Shown piece by piece: positions 1 to 10,689 of a stretch of 64,000 bases of DNA. Positions within the stretch are counted from its first letter, which is position 1, and each line of letters opens with the position of its first letter. The DNA is taken from the NCBI GenBank assembly GCA_007115705.1, contig QXEO01000821.1, positions 794,884 through 858,883 of the forward strand, read 5' to 3'. The translations under genes were made by a program, and so were the position numbers. The DNA comes from Dactylis glomerata (Eukaryota > Streptophyta > Magnoliopsida > Poales > Poaceae). The notes under the pieces are model-generated. The model did no database searches. It worked only from the letters and a program-made list of their open reading frames with translations, and was not told the origin of the DNA.

Positions 1-2085
1 CCACTGCTCCTCCTAAGGCAACGCCTCGGACCAGCTCTGCTCTGGCCCTGCATCTTGGCAGGGCAGCAGCCCGGCCTGGCTACCGGCGCAACTTCTTCGA
101 CACGCCAGAACTTGAGGGCATCATCCCCCTGGTGACAAAGAGTGACCAAAGCCTCGGGTCTCTCAAGGAGCGCTGCGAGAAATGGAATGACGTCGGCTCC
201 CTGGACACAGCTGAATCCAAGAAGAAGAAACAGGCCGAAGCTTCGGCCACTGGCAACCCAGCTGATATCCTGGCCGCTAAGCCCATTCCTATTGCCTGCG
301 AACTTCTCAGTCTTCAGCAACGACTTCATCGCCTGGCCGATGCCACCAACGTAAGTCCTTTACATATAGATATCCCCAGTCCCCGAAAATGTCGGCTGTC
401 CGGGATACGGACATCCGGGATTTTCCAAGACCTTTTGCACTTAGCTGCTTTTGCAATTAACTTTCCGACATATGAGCTCAATTCGAGCTTCAAATCCTAG
501 TCACCGAGAGCCGGGATAGGTGCGCAGCACCTGTGCCGGATCTCCTATAGCATAAATAGTTCGTATAATCTTCAACTGTACTGGCATGCTTTAGTTATCT
601 CATATCCCTTCAAATCCTAATACTTTTGCAGCGCATGAATAATGCCTGTGCCGACATGTTCCATGACTTGGTGTGCGAGCATCGGAAGCTTTCCGACGCA
701 CACAGCAAGCTCCAGCTGGAACTGTCCCAGAAAGGTAATTTCAGCCGACATACCTTGCCCTTCTCAATAGTCCTCTGGCCGGTACATCTTAATATGCCGA
801 CACCTAATCTTTGTCTGACATTTGGCAGCTGGTGCCGAAGCACAAGTCACCGAGCTTACCAAGAGAGTGAAGGAACTTACTGGTATGCCGGATCCTCTTA
901 ACCTTGAACTAATCCTTCTGTACTTCAAATCCTTTAATCTTTTCACTGTTTTCTTTCTTCAAATCCTTGTTTTGACTTCAAATCTTTTCAGACGAGAAAG
1001 CTGCACTGGAGGCACGCCACCAGGACTGTGTGTCCTTAGTGGATGTAGCCAAGCAACTGGACGACCGGGATGCCGGTCACAAGGCCGAGGTTGAGCAGCT
1101 GAAGGGCCGGATCACCGAGCTTCTGGACGAAAAGGAACAGAGGGAGGGCCTACTGAAGAAAACCCAGTCCCTGCTTGTCATCTCTGAGACTGATGCCTCC
1201 AACGCCCACGCTGAACTGGATAGCCTGAAGGAGCAGGCCACCAAATGGGAGGTTACAGTTTCACAGCTGAATGCCGACCTTGCCAGTAAGCTTCAAATCC
1301 TTTCCCTTTATCCTTCCCGACATAGTGTAATTCTCTCCGGCATATTCGCCTTTTGCTAACATTGTTTCTATTCCTCAGACATGTTTCCCGCTTCCGTCGA
1401 AGACGTTGAGAGGGCTTTGCAGTTGGATCGAGAAAACCGGGGTGTTCCGGTTGACTCGCCCAACTGGGACATGTCGGAGCAGCTGTTGGCTCTGCAGTCC
1501 CGGAAGAACGCCATGTCGCTCTACAGTGAAGAACTCTTCTATGGCGCCCAGGAGGCATTCTCTGCCCTCTGGCCGGGACAAAGGACTCCCACTGACCCCG
1601 TCGACCTCGGCAACGATCTGCAGCTGGCCAAGGTTCGCCTCCGGGAGTGGCGAGATTCCGGCGCGAGGGTTGGAGCTGACGAAGCTCTCAGCTACTTCTT
1701 GTCCTGGTATGAAAAGGCTGACTTGGAGACTTTGCGCACTGTGCGCGAAGGATCCATCTGGACCACGGATCCGGAACACATCCGGCGCCGACGGGAGCTG
1801 GCCCACAGCTATGTGGACTATGCCGACACCGACGCCTTCGTTCGGGATATCCGTGAGCCGGAGAAGAAGGACGATGCTGGGACATCCGCCGCTGCTGAGG
1901 GCTCCGACTCCAGCCGGGATGAAGATGAAGCTGAAGAGGCCGACACTGATGTCCCGGAACAGGCATCTGCCCCGGGCGGAGGTGATGGCTCCATTCCATC
2001 TGCTGGGTCCGGCACTCCTGAAGCCGACATCTCCACCGCCACTGCTCCACTAGCCGGCGCCTCTGCTTCTGCCCCTGGTCCTTGA
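1..2085 (+). CDS. Spliced antisense gene of element A (coiled-coil, acidic C-terminus), 5' end missing
   Basis: Five exons can be joined in a consistent frame: <1-350, 632-734, 829-882, 992-1285, 1379-2085. Every intron starts GT and ends AG, and all four junctions keep phase. The first codon in frame is at position 3 and the stop is TGA at 2083-2085. The visible protein is a C-terminal part. It has a lysine-rich stretch, then a heptad-like region rich in K, E, L and Q (exons 2-4, motifs such as ELTKRVKELT and EVEQLKGRITELLDEKEQ) that suggests a coiled coil. A conserved-looking domain follows in exon 5, and then an acidic Ser/Asp/Glu tail. It converges with pol, whose stop is at 2737. Antisense genes of this kind occur in Tat-lineage retrotransposons and often match the 'putative gypsy type transposon' family, but the N-terminal domain that would prove this is off the window. 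Function unknown. Confidence 0.75.
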
Positions 2086-2371
2086 CTTTGCAGCATAAAA
2101 ACTTTAAGTTTTATCAGATCCCCGGTATGCCGGGTGCAGATGTAATATACACGCTTAATTTCCTTTGGTTTGCTACCTGAACAAGTTTTATCTTGGTTTG
2201 CTTGTTACTAATGCCTGATCATCTTTTGGCTAAGTCACCGAGTTGTTTTCCTGTTTCCTCAATTTCACAACCTTGGCTACTTGTCTACCTCAATTGGCTT
2301 TCGACGTATGAGTCTCAAGGTTGCTTCCTCGAACATACAGTACTTTAACTTTGAGACTTAGACTTCAAATC
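488..2371 (+). repeat. Recurrent CTTCAAATCC motif in the introns of the antisense gene
   Basis: The decamer CTTCAAATCC or a one-base variant occurs at 488-497, 608-617, 923-932, 957-966, 976-985, 1291-1300 and 2363-2371. Six lie in introns 1, 3 and 4 and one lies downstream of the stop. None is in an exon. The copy at 1291 starts five bases after the donor of intron 4. Role unknown; it may be a splicing or transcription signal of the family, or the remnant of a short repeat. Confidence 0.7.
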
Positions 2372-2736
2372 ATCCGACACTTTAAATTTTAACTTTAGCT
2401 TTAACAAAAATGTCGGTTCGCTTGCTTTGTATTTCCTTAGCCGTTTTCCATGTGTAGACAATCTCCGGCATCTACTCTTGCTAGCCATGAAGCCGGGTTT
2501 CGGACAGCAGCTGAGTCGAAGAGTGGCCTTTGGTGCCGACACATTACTAGGCCGACATAGGAAACATTCAAATAAAGCCAGCCGGCATATAACAAAAAAC
2601 TGTAAATAAACAACAAATATACCTCGGAGCTAGTTACCCGGCTTCTTCGGGATGCCGGTATTTCATTCATTAGTCTTGTGCTGGCACAACACGCCGGCAT
2701 ACAAAGGAAAATATGGAAATACATACATTGTGTTGC
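2086..2736. other. Space between converging antisense gene and pol of element A
   Basis: No convincing reading frame is present. This is the shared 3' region of the two convergent transcription units. Several copies of the ATGCCGG/CCGACAT family motif and one CTTCAAATC motif are present. No clear terminator can be identified. Confidence 0.5.
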
Positions 2737-5700
2737 TCAGGAGTAAAAGGGGCGCAGTAGAGCTATGTTCCATGGCCTCTTGGTTTCTTCTCCGGACCTG
2801 TCCGCCTTATTCTTCTTGGGGTCCTGCGCATCTATAAGATAATAGGCATCATTGTGCAGAGCTCTGCTCACAATGAATGGCCCCTCCCATGGAGGAGTTA
2901 ACTTATGCCGGCCTTCTGTTCCTTGCTTTAGCCGGAGTACTAGATCTCCCTCTTGAAATCTCCTTGGATTTACCTTCTGCGCATGATAGCGTCTGAGGTT
3001 CTGCTGATATACTGCTGTTCTTGACAGAGTTATTTCCCTTGCTTCCTCTAGCAGATCAACATCATTTTCTCTGGCTTCTTTAGCCTCTTCCTCAGTATAT
3101 AGCACTATTCTTGGTGCATCATGTATTACATCTGTTGGAAGCACAGCTTCTGCTCCATACACCAGGAAAAATGGTGTGTAGCCTGTTGATCTATTCGGAG
3201 TTGTTCTTAAACTCCACAGCACTGCTGGCAGCTCATCTAGCCAACATCCCAGAGTTTTCTCCAGGGGCTCTATCAGCCGGGGTTTTATGCCGGATAATAC
3301 TAGCCCATTCGATCTCTCTACTTGGCCATTGGCACAAGGGTGGGCAACCGACGCAACGTCCAGCCGGATTCCCACTTCCTCACAAAATCTGGCAAATGGT
3401 CCTTGGGCAAAGTTTGACCCATTGTCAGTGATGATGCTATGAGGAACACCATATCTCAAGATTATATCCTTTAAGAATTTCACTGCTGTGTGACCATCAC
3501 ACTTGCTTATGGGCTTCACTTCAATCCACTTGGTGAACTTGTCCACCATGACCAGGATATGGGTCATTTTCCCTCTGGCCGGCTTAAAAGCCCCGACCAT
3601 ATCCAGGCCCCAAACAGCAAATGGCCAGGTTATTGGGATAGTTTTCAGGGCAGATGCCGGCTGATGAATCTGGTGGGCATATCTTTGACACCCATTACAT
3701 TTCCGGACCAAGTTTTCTGCCTCTTGCAGTGCCGTTGGCCAATAGAAGCCATGCCGGAATACCTTTGCCACCAATGCCCTGGACGAAGCATGGTGACCAC
3801 ACTCCCCCTGGTGAATTTCCCGGAGCATCTCCAGACCCTCCGCAGATTCGACACATCTCTGCAATACTCCGTTGGTACTTCTCTTGTATATTTCTTTGTT
3901 GACGATGGTATACGCTTTGGATCTCCTTATAACCCGGCGGGCCTCGGTTTCATCCGCCGGCACTTGACCATCCACCATGAAGTTCATGATAGGACGTGCC
4001 CATGAGGGCACTTCCCTGACAGTGAACACTGCCTGATCTATTTCCATCATTTCGACCGACACATAATCGATCTCCATGGGCTGCGAAGTCCCCGGGACTG
4101 AAGAATCAGTCCCCGGGTATGCCGGAGCAGTCCCCGGGTATACCGGCACAACCTCTTGGCACATTTTACCCTTGCCTTTAGTTTTGCTCCGGAATACTGT
4201 ACTAACAGCATATGCCGGCCCAGTCCCTGGGACTGAGGAAACAGTCCCCGGGTTATCCGTCCTGGTTCCGGCATCTATCTCCATTGGAACTGCTTCGTCT
4301 GGACCTGGCGGGACATAAATGGAGGATGACTCCGGCGAGGGTTTGATCGATGGCTTCCTCAGATGCTCCAGCGAAATGCCGGGCGGGATTGAATCTCGGG
4401 AATACCCCAGCTTGGATAATGCATCGGCTGCATCGTTCTGAGCCCGGAGAACGTGCCGGAACTCACAACCTTCAAAGTAACCACTTAACTGCTGCACTAG
4501 GAAACGGTATGATGCCATGTTAGCATCATGCGCGTCCCATATGCCGGAACACTGCTGAATCACTAAGTCAGAATCCCCGAAGCACATAATCCGGCGAATT
4601 CCTATGTCCTTAGACACCTTCAGGCCATGCACAAGTGCCTCATATTCCGCCACATTATTTGATGCTGCAAAGTGAATCTGCAGGACGTATCTCAGCTGGT
4701 CATTCTTTGGTGAACTGAGAACTATGCCGGCACCCAAGCCATGGATTGTCTTGGACCCATCGAAATGCATCCTCCAATAATTGGCATCTGGCAATGGTGG
4801 CTCATACTGTATCTCGGCCCAGTCAATAAAGAAATCAGCCAAGACCTGGGACTTGATTGTATCCCTCTTATCGTACTGCGGTGTATATGGTGAAAGCTCT
4901 ATTGCCCACTTTGCTATCCGGCCGCTGGCATCTTTGTTGCCTATAATTTCCGAGATAGGGGCCTCGGCCACTACCCGGATTGGATGCTCTTGGAAGTAAT
5001 GCTTGAGCTTCTTGGCCGCCATATAGACACCATAGGTCATCTTCTGATAGTGGGGGTAATTTTGCTTTGAGGTGGAGAGGACTTCACTCAGATAATATAC
5101 CGGCCGCTGCACGGTTTTGCCTCCTTCCTCTCGCTCTACTACCACCACAGCACTGACAACTCGGTTGGTTGCTGCTATATAGAGCAACATTGGCTCCCGG
5201 GGCATCGGAGACGCTAATACCGGCACTGTTGACAACAACTGTTTCAATTCTTTGAAAGCTGCATCTGCTTGCATTGTCCAGACAAATGTGTCGGACTTTT
5301 TCATCAACTGATATAACGGCAGAGCTTTCTCTCCCAGCCGGCTTATGAAGCGGCTCAGGGATGCGAGGCACCCAGTGAAGTTCTGTACTTCCCTCAAATC
5401 TGTCGGCGGCTTCATCCTTTCTATGGCACGAATCTTGCCGGGATTCACCTCAATACCCCGGCTGGAAACAAGGAAACCGAGCAACTTGCCCGCCGGCACA
5501 CCAAAGGTGCACTTAGCCGAATTCAACTTCATCCGGAATCTCCTCAGGTTCCCAAAGGTTTCCCGGAGATCATCTATGAGAGTCTTGCTCTCCTTGGTTT
5601 TTATGACGATATCATCGACATATACCTGCACATTTTTATCTATCTGATCGTGCAAACACTTTTGCATACACCTTTGGTAAGTTGCGCCGGCATTTCTTAA

Positions 5701-6552
5701 ACCGAACGGCATAGTGAGATAGCAATAAGCCCCGTACGGGGTAATAAAGGATGTCTTTATTTGATCTGGCTCAAACAAGGGGATCTGGTGGAAACCAGAA
5801 TAGGCATCTACAAATGATAACAGTTCACATCCGGCTGTGGAATCAATCACTTGATCGATCCGAGGGAGCGGGAATGGATCTTTAGGACATGCCTTATTCA
5901 AGTTGGTGTAATCAACACACATCCGCCATACTTTCACTATGGCGGGCTCATCTTTCTTCTTTTCCACCAAAACCGGATTAGACACCCAATCTGGATGAAG
6001 TACTTCCTTGATAAAGCCAGAGGCTAAGAGCCTGGCCACTTCCTCCCATATGGCTTTCCTTCTATCGCCGGCATTCCGCCGAAGCGGCTGCTTCACTGGC
6101 TTAGCATCCGGTCTCACATGCAATGCGTGCTCAGCCAGCTCCCTCGGCACACCTTGCAAGTCCGAAGTAGACCATGCAAAGATATCCCGATTCTCACGGA
6201 GGAAGCTGATGAGCTCGCTTTCCTATTTGGGATCCAAACTTGCCCCAACCAGGGCATGGCGCTCCGGGAAAGCTTCATCCAGAGGTACCTTTTTGACTTC
6301 CTTACTCACTTGAAAAGAAACGCTGCCACCGGGATTTGTCATGCCCGGCATAGATTTGCCGGCCACGACCGTCTCAGCAATCTCCACTGCTCGCTTGAGC
6401 CTCTTCCTCTCCTCTGCAATGATCAGAGTCTCGGCCAGATTGGATCCGGCGGTGGCACATGCCATCGAACGCTTGTAATCACCAATGATGGTGATCACTC
6501 CTTTGGGTCCCGGCATCTTCATCTTCAGATACGCCACATGCGTAGAGGCCAT
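2737..6552 (-). pseudogene. Element A pol: reverse transcriptase, RNase H, integrase (interrupted)
   Basis: A long minus-strand frame runs from 6552 to the stop at 2737 and is broken only by a TAG at 6223-6225; from 6159 down to 2737 it is open for 1140 codons. In order: RT with the catalytic YVDDI box at about 5610; RNase H with MHFDGS near 4760; a repetitive linker (4030-4320); integrase with an HHCC zinc finger near 3690-3800; the DDE residues in LDMVG (about 3600), TDNGSNF (about 3420) and QVERSN (about 3310). The catalytic residues in RT and integrase are present. The segment 6223-6552 is the protease-to-RT linker, in the same frame as pol but out of frame with gag, so a single-base shift near 6552 plus the TAG at 6223 separate gag-protease from pol. 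The TAG sits where a C-to-T change of CAG would give it. This copy probably cannot make the full polyprotein, although the domains themselves are well kept. Confidence 0.9.
4030..4320 (-). repeat. Pro-Gly-Thr-rich repetitive linker between RNase H and integrase
   Basis: The DNA holds repeated variants of CAGTCCCCGGGTATGCCGG on the plus strand. Read on the minus strand they give a run of short units around YPGT and VPGT, flanked twice by PMEID. The unit length is about 24-30 bases. It expands the normally short tether between RNase H and integrase and looks like replication slippage that stayed in frame. Confidence 0.7.
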
Positions 6553-9500
6553 GAATTTTGCCAGTGCTGGGTAGGTCTACCCAGCAAAGCATGGTAGGGG
6601 CTCTCCAGATCAACCACCTCGAACATGAGGTTTTCCACCCTGCAGTTATCCCGGCTGCCAAACATCACATCCATCCTGATCTTGCCCATCGGCGCACACG
6701 AAAGTCCCGGCACAATGCCGTGGAACGTGGTCTTGCTCGGTTCCAGCATATTTTCCTTGATTCCCAGCTTCTCCATCGTATCCCGATACATGATGTTGAT
6801 GCTGCTTCCATTATCAATGAGGACCTTGCTGAATCTTACGTTATTAGCCGGCCCGACGAATGTCGGATCCATCACCAGAGCATATCCGCCGGGATTTGGC
6901 ATGATCCGGGGATGATCTGCCCTGTCCCAACCAACAGCCTGGTCAGACCAGTACATCAGCTTTGGCACAGCCGACATAACGGCATTCACCTCCAGACACC
7001 GCCGGTACAAGCTCTGCTTGTCTGTTCTCTCGGTCTCAAAGACCATATAGCTCTGATCATACTCCTTGTACTCATTCCGGCCCGCTCCTGGGCCTCCGGC
7101 GTTATATTCCGGATTATAGCTCTGGTCAACTTGATTTACGCCGGCATTTCCGGCGTTGCTCTGATTCCCAGGATTAACCGGCCTAGGTGGGACTGCAATC
7201 GTATTGGCCCCTGTCAACGGCGATGGAGCTGCTGGGACAGAGGGTCTAGCCGGTCCCCAGGGACCTGCACGACCTGCTAATATGTCGTCCAGCCACGAAC
7301 AGTTCCTTGTCAAATGGTTTGCCGGCTTTCCCGGCTGGAATGTGTGGAACACACAAGGCTTGTCCATGGCAAGACCCACAGTATACTTCGGCCACTGCTT
7401 CTTCTGGCCGGCGGCTCCGCCGGCATTCTTGTTGGTCCAGACATTCTTCTTCTGGAACGGCTGTGCTTGCTGCTGCGGCTGCTGCTGAGGCTGCTGATAG
7501 TCCTCATATCTCGGACGCTGGCTACTGCCGGCGCCCCCTTGCTCTTCCTCCACAGCTGCAACTTGTGCTGCCCCATACCGGTGATCCGGCCTTTCATCTC
7601 TTCTCTTGTTCCGGTTATCAGTGCGATAATATTGCCCTGATCTCCCGGCATTGCTGGTGTTCCCCTGGGTTTGCCCCTGTCCTTGTGAATCGAGACTGGG
7701 CTGCATGGGATCTCCCAGAGCATAACTATCAGCGATCTTGATTGTTTCGGCCAGCGTGGCCGGCATTTGCCTCTGAAGCTTTTGCCACAGCATGGTGCCA
7801 TGCCGGCACCCATGAGCGAACCACATGATGGCCTGCTGCTCATTGATTCCTTCGCAGGAATTGCGCAACGTGCACCACCTGGTCAGATAGTCACGGTCAG
7901 TCTCATTCACTCCTTGCCGGCAGATAGCCAGCTGCTGCGGACGGTTGGGCCTCTTGTATGTACTGGTAAAGTTCGACACAAACTGCTCTTCGAAATCAAT
8001 CCAGCCGTTGATACTCCCGGCCGGCAAATTATTCAGCCATATCCTGGCTGGACCTTCCAACATCTGCGGCACATATCGTACCGCCCATCTGAGGTTTCCT
8101 CCGGCGATGTTCACCGCTGTGGAGTAATCCTCCAACCAATCTTCCGGCTTCATACTGCCATTATATGTCCTCGCGCCACGCGCGAGCTGGAAGAAGTAAG
8201 GCACCGGCTCCCCCATAATCCGGGGTCCGAAACACATAGGGCCCGGAGCTCCTTGTCTCTCCACCAACTCTGATTGGTGGATCTTGTCCAGCTTGAAACG
8301 TTCATCATTGGCTTCCAAGGACCGAGGTCCAAGCCGGGATGCTATTGGGCCTGCGATCATCTGCTGCTGCTGCTCCGGCTGAGGCTGCTCACTATGCCGG
8401 CCTTGCTGGTGCTGCTGCTGATATCCCGCCCTGGCAAGGGCAGAATTGCCGTCATCCTCTCGATGTCCCGGATGGCCTGCACCCTGCTGCTGCGCTGCAC
8501 CTCCGGCGCCCTGTTGCTGACGCCGGGCTGCACTGTTACTCCGGCCACCACCGGCCGCGCCTGCTTCATGCCCGGCCGGCACACTCTGGCCGGGCTTCTT
8601 GCTGCCGACATACTTGTCAGCTTGGCCGACATTCTTCTGCACCATCGCCTTCTTTCCGGCGACAGCCGGATCGTACACCTGGATCTGCTTGTCCCGGCGG
8701 CCAGAGGTCACACTTCCGGCACGCCGGGCGCTAGGATGCGGGGACGAGGCTTGGCCCCTCGACCTCGCGCCGGCACCTCCCGCCGACACAATGTACTGAG
8801 ACGCCCCGGCACCCGGGTTTGCCTTCTTAAAGGCCTCCTGCTGCTTTGTAGCTTCAGACAAAAGTTGGTTAAGCCGGGCTTGCTGCTCACGCAGTGCTTC
8901 GCCGGATAAACAAGATAAATCCTTAGCTACCTCGGCCGCCGCTCTAAGGTTCTTTACTGGCGAACTATAGACTACCTTAGGCACAGTACTAGTTGCGGTA
9001 TGACTCTTATCTCTAGCATCTTTTCCTATCTCAGCATTAAGATTTCTGCCTCTAGTTCTAACCTCTTCTATCCGGCTAGGCCGGATTACTACAGGAGTAA
9101 AACCATGGGCTGCCTCGTACTCACGGAGTGGCCGGTTAAACCGTTCGCGCTCCTGGTTCATGGCCAGGGCCTCGTCGACGAGGGCCTGACGAGATCCCTC
9201 CAGGACCTCCCTTGTCTGCTTCGGATCAACGCCGGATCGCACCGGCTCGAGAAGCCGGTCGATGATGGGAAGAAGAACCTCGCCCCTAGCCGGCACACCG
9301 GAAGTACCGGCTAGGTTCTCCGCACGCTCCAACGGAGGACGCGCTGACCTCTTGACCTTCGGCGGCTCCGGAGGAGAAGCTCCGGCCGCTGCTGCTTTGC
9401 CGGCATCTTCCGCCGGCGGCACGGATGTGCCGGCCATCATCACCTCAGCCGGCTCTACTGAGCGAGCGCTACGCCCAGCGTGAGCCAGCCGATGTGACGG

Positions 9501-9557
9501 AGGATCCGACGCCACCAGCACCTCCTTCCTGCAAATTCTCTCAGTCCCCACGTACAC
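6525..9557 (-). CDS. Element A gag and aspartic protease
   Basis: This is a 1010-codon minus-strand frame with ATG at 9557. The N-terminal third is Ala/Gly/Pro-rich with long Gln and Gln-Gly stretches. The central retrotransposon gag domain includes the motifs WLEDYSTAVNIAGG and YLTRWCTLRNSCEG. A His/Cys cluster (CVFH ... HLTRNC) resembles the zinc knuckle of Tat gag proteins. Near the C-terminus the aspartic-protease active site appears as LIDNGSSINIMY (about 6810-6840). The last codons before 6525 are out of frame with the linker that continues in pol, so the natural polyprotein is cut by a single-base shift near 6552. It is the most intact gag in the window; the adjoining leader and primer site are also intact. 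Confidence 0.88.
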   Translation of the reverse strand: MYVGTERICRKEVLVASDPPSHRLAHAGRSARSVEPAEVMMAGTSVPPAEDAGKAAAAGASPPEPPKVKRSARPPLERAENLAGTSGVPARGEVLLPIIDRLLEPVRSGVDPKQTREVLEGSRQALVDEALAMNQERERFNRPLREYEAAHGFTPVVIRPSRIEEVRTRGRNLNAEIGKDARDKSHTATSTVPKVVYSSPVKNLRAAAEVAKDLSCLSGEALREQQARLNQLLSEATKQQEAFKKANPGAGASQYIVSAGGAGARSRGQASSPHPSARRAGSVTSGRRDKQIQVYDPAVAGKKAMVQKNVGQADKYVGSKKPGQSVPAGHEAGAAGGGRSNSAARRQQQGAGGAAQQQGAGHPGHREDDGNSALARAGYQQQHQQGRHSEQPQPEQQQQMIAGPIASRLGPRSLEANDERFKLDKIHQSELVERQGAPGPMCFGPRIMGEPVPYFFQLARGARTYNGSMKPEDWLEDYSTAVNIAGGNLRWAVRYVPQMLEGPARIWLNNLPAGSINGWIDFEEQFVSNFTSTYKRPNRPQQLAICRQGVNETDRDYLTRWCTLRNSCEGINEQQAIMWFAHGCRHGTMLWQKLQRQMPATLAETIKIADSYALGDPMQPSLDSQGQGQTQGNTSNAGRSGQYYRTDNRNKRRDERPDHRYGAAQVAAVEEEQGGAGSSQRPRYEDYQQPQQQPQQQAQPFQKKNVWTNKNAGGAAGQKKQWPKYTVGLAMDKPCVFHTFQPGKPANHLTRNCSWLDDILAGRAGPWGPARPSVPAAPSPLTGANTIAVPPRPVNPGNQSNAGNAGVNQVDQSYNPEYNAGGPGAGRNEYKEYDQSYMVFETERTDKQSLYRRCLEVNAVMSAVPKLMYWSDQAVGWDRADHPRIMPNPGGYALVMDPTFVGPANNVRFSKVLIDNGSSINIMYRDTMEKLGIKENMLEPSKTTFHGIVPGLSCAPMGKIRMDVMFGSRDNCRVENLMFEVVDLESPYHALLGRPTQHWQNSWPLRMWRI

Positions 9558-9762
9558 CTAGTGGGAACCGAAAGACATAATCCGGCCATCCCTGGGGAAC
9601 GGCCGGCCACCGAGACAACCGGCGTTGCCACTGACGAAACTGAGCGAGCCTAGCCTCTGGACGAGGCCAGAGACCACGCGCACTCCCGAAGCTGCTATCA
9701 CAGACCCCGTCCGAATGAACACTCCACCCAGCATATCGATCTGCCCCACGGTGGGCGCCAAA
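9558..9762 (-). promoter_or_regulatory. Leader and primer-binding site of element A
   Basis: The primer-binding site is at 9743-9760; on the minus strand it reads TGGCGCCCACCGTGGGGC. It lies two bases inside the LTR end at 9763, the usual position for priming of minus-strand DNA by a host tRNA. The exact tRNA was not matched. The leader between it and the gag ATG is about 190 bases. Confidence 0.8.
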
Positions 9763-10689
9763 TGTCGTCGTGGTGAAACAACATATGCCATAGGATGGCT
9801 TAAATGGGGGCCGAACTAGATGCTGGAGGATTCGGGAGAGGGGAACGAGCTAAAAAGCACGACAGAAAGAGGCACTGATCTACCCAGGTTCGGGGCTCTC
9901 GTAAGGAGATAACACCCCTACTCCTGCTCTACTGATTGTATATTTGGGTCGATGTAGTACACAACAATGGTGCTTCCAAGCTCTCTGCTAGAGAAGGAAG
10001 ATGAACTGCTAAGTGTAGGAACACAGAGTGACCAACCCTTTACCAGGGCTCCCTATGCCACCTTATATAGTGGTGGCCAGGGTTACAACGGTCATACAAG
10101 ACCACAAGACACGGGCTACACTCCAAACAGGAGCTGGTGACGATGGCAGAGACCCTTGACTTCGCCCCTGATTGCTCTCGATGGGACGCCATATCCCTGT
10201 ACCTTGTACCTCTTGAACTGTGGCCTTACCTCTGTGCGGTAAGCTCGTACTTGTGCACAGTGAGGGTAGGTAACCTCCACTGTGCACCCTGCCATCTTAC
10301 TCTGCTACCATGCTTGGATGTTTTCTTCCTTGATTGTAGGGATGTGACACCTTGGTTGACTTAAGTATCCCGGATATGACCGTTGGCCATACCCAAGACT
10401 TATATGTCGGACCAACGACCTACGAGGGTCGGGTAATCCGGCCTCCCCTGCTCCTGCACAACACACCAAATAGTTAGGCCGGCATATCTGAGTATATGCC
10501 GGCACACCTATACTAGTATTCCGGCCATACCGGCATATCCAGACACCAGCCGGGATATACATATATGCTGGCCTGGCCGATGCTCCTATATTCCGGCCAG
10601 GCCTTTTCTTGGTCAACGGGCATAAAAGTCAACCATAGACCTTGTGTCTTTCTAGTCTCTTCACCCTACCGGGGGTCATCCCCCCGACA
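9763..10689 (-). repeat. 5' LTR of element A
   Basis: The LTR runs from TGTCGGGGGGATGACC on the minus strand (end at 10689) to ...ACGACGACA at 9763, so it has TG...CA ends with TGTCG/CGACA inverted ends and is 927 bases long. It directly precedes the primer-binding site. The base run after it (10690-10694, cttgt) fits a 5-bp target duplication, but the partner is off the window. Many CCGGCAT motifs are present near its 5' end. Confidence 0.85.
10062..10070 (-). promoter_or_regulatory. TATA box of the element A LTR
   Basis: The minus strand reads TATATAAGG about 620 bases into the LTR, in the sense direction of gag. This is a plausible core promoter dividing U3 from R. Confidence 0.55.

Larger units (their letters stand above)
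1..10689 (-). mobile_element. Element A: Tat-lineage Ty3/Gypsy LTR retrotransposon, 3' end off the left edge
   Basis: The element reads on the minus strand: 5' LTR (9763-10689), primer-binding site, leader, gag-protease, RT-RNase H-integrase, then a gene in the opposite orientation (1-2085). The order RT, RNase H, integrase places it in Ty3/Gypsy. An extra antisense gene between pol and the 3' LTR is known from the Tat lineage (for example Grande and RIRE2 relatives). The 3' LTR lies outside the window. The base after the LTR begins cttgt, and the interrupted element B can be read across the junction, so A is nested in B. Family assignment below Tat level is not attempted. Confidence 0.85.
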
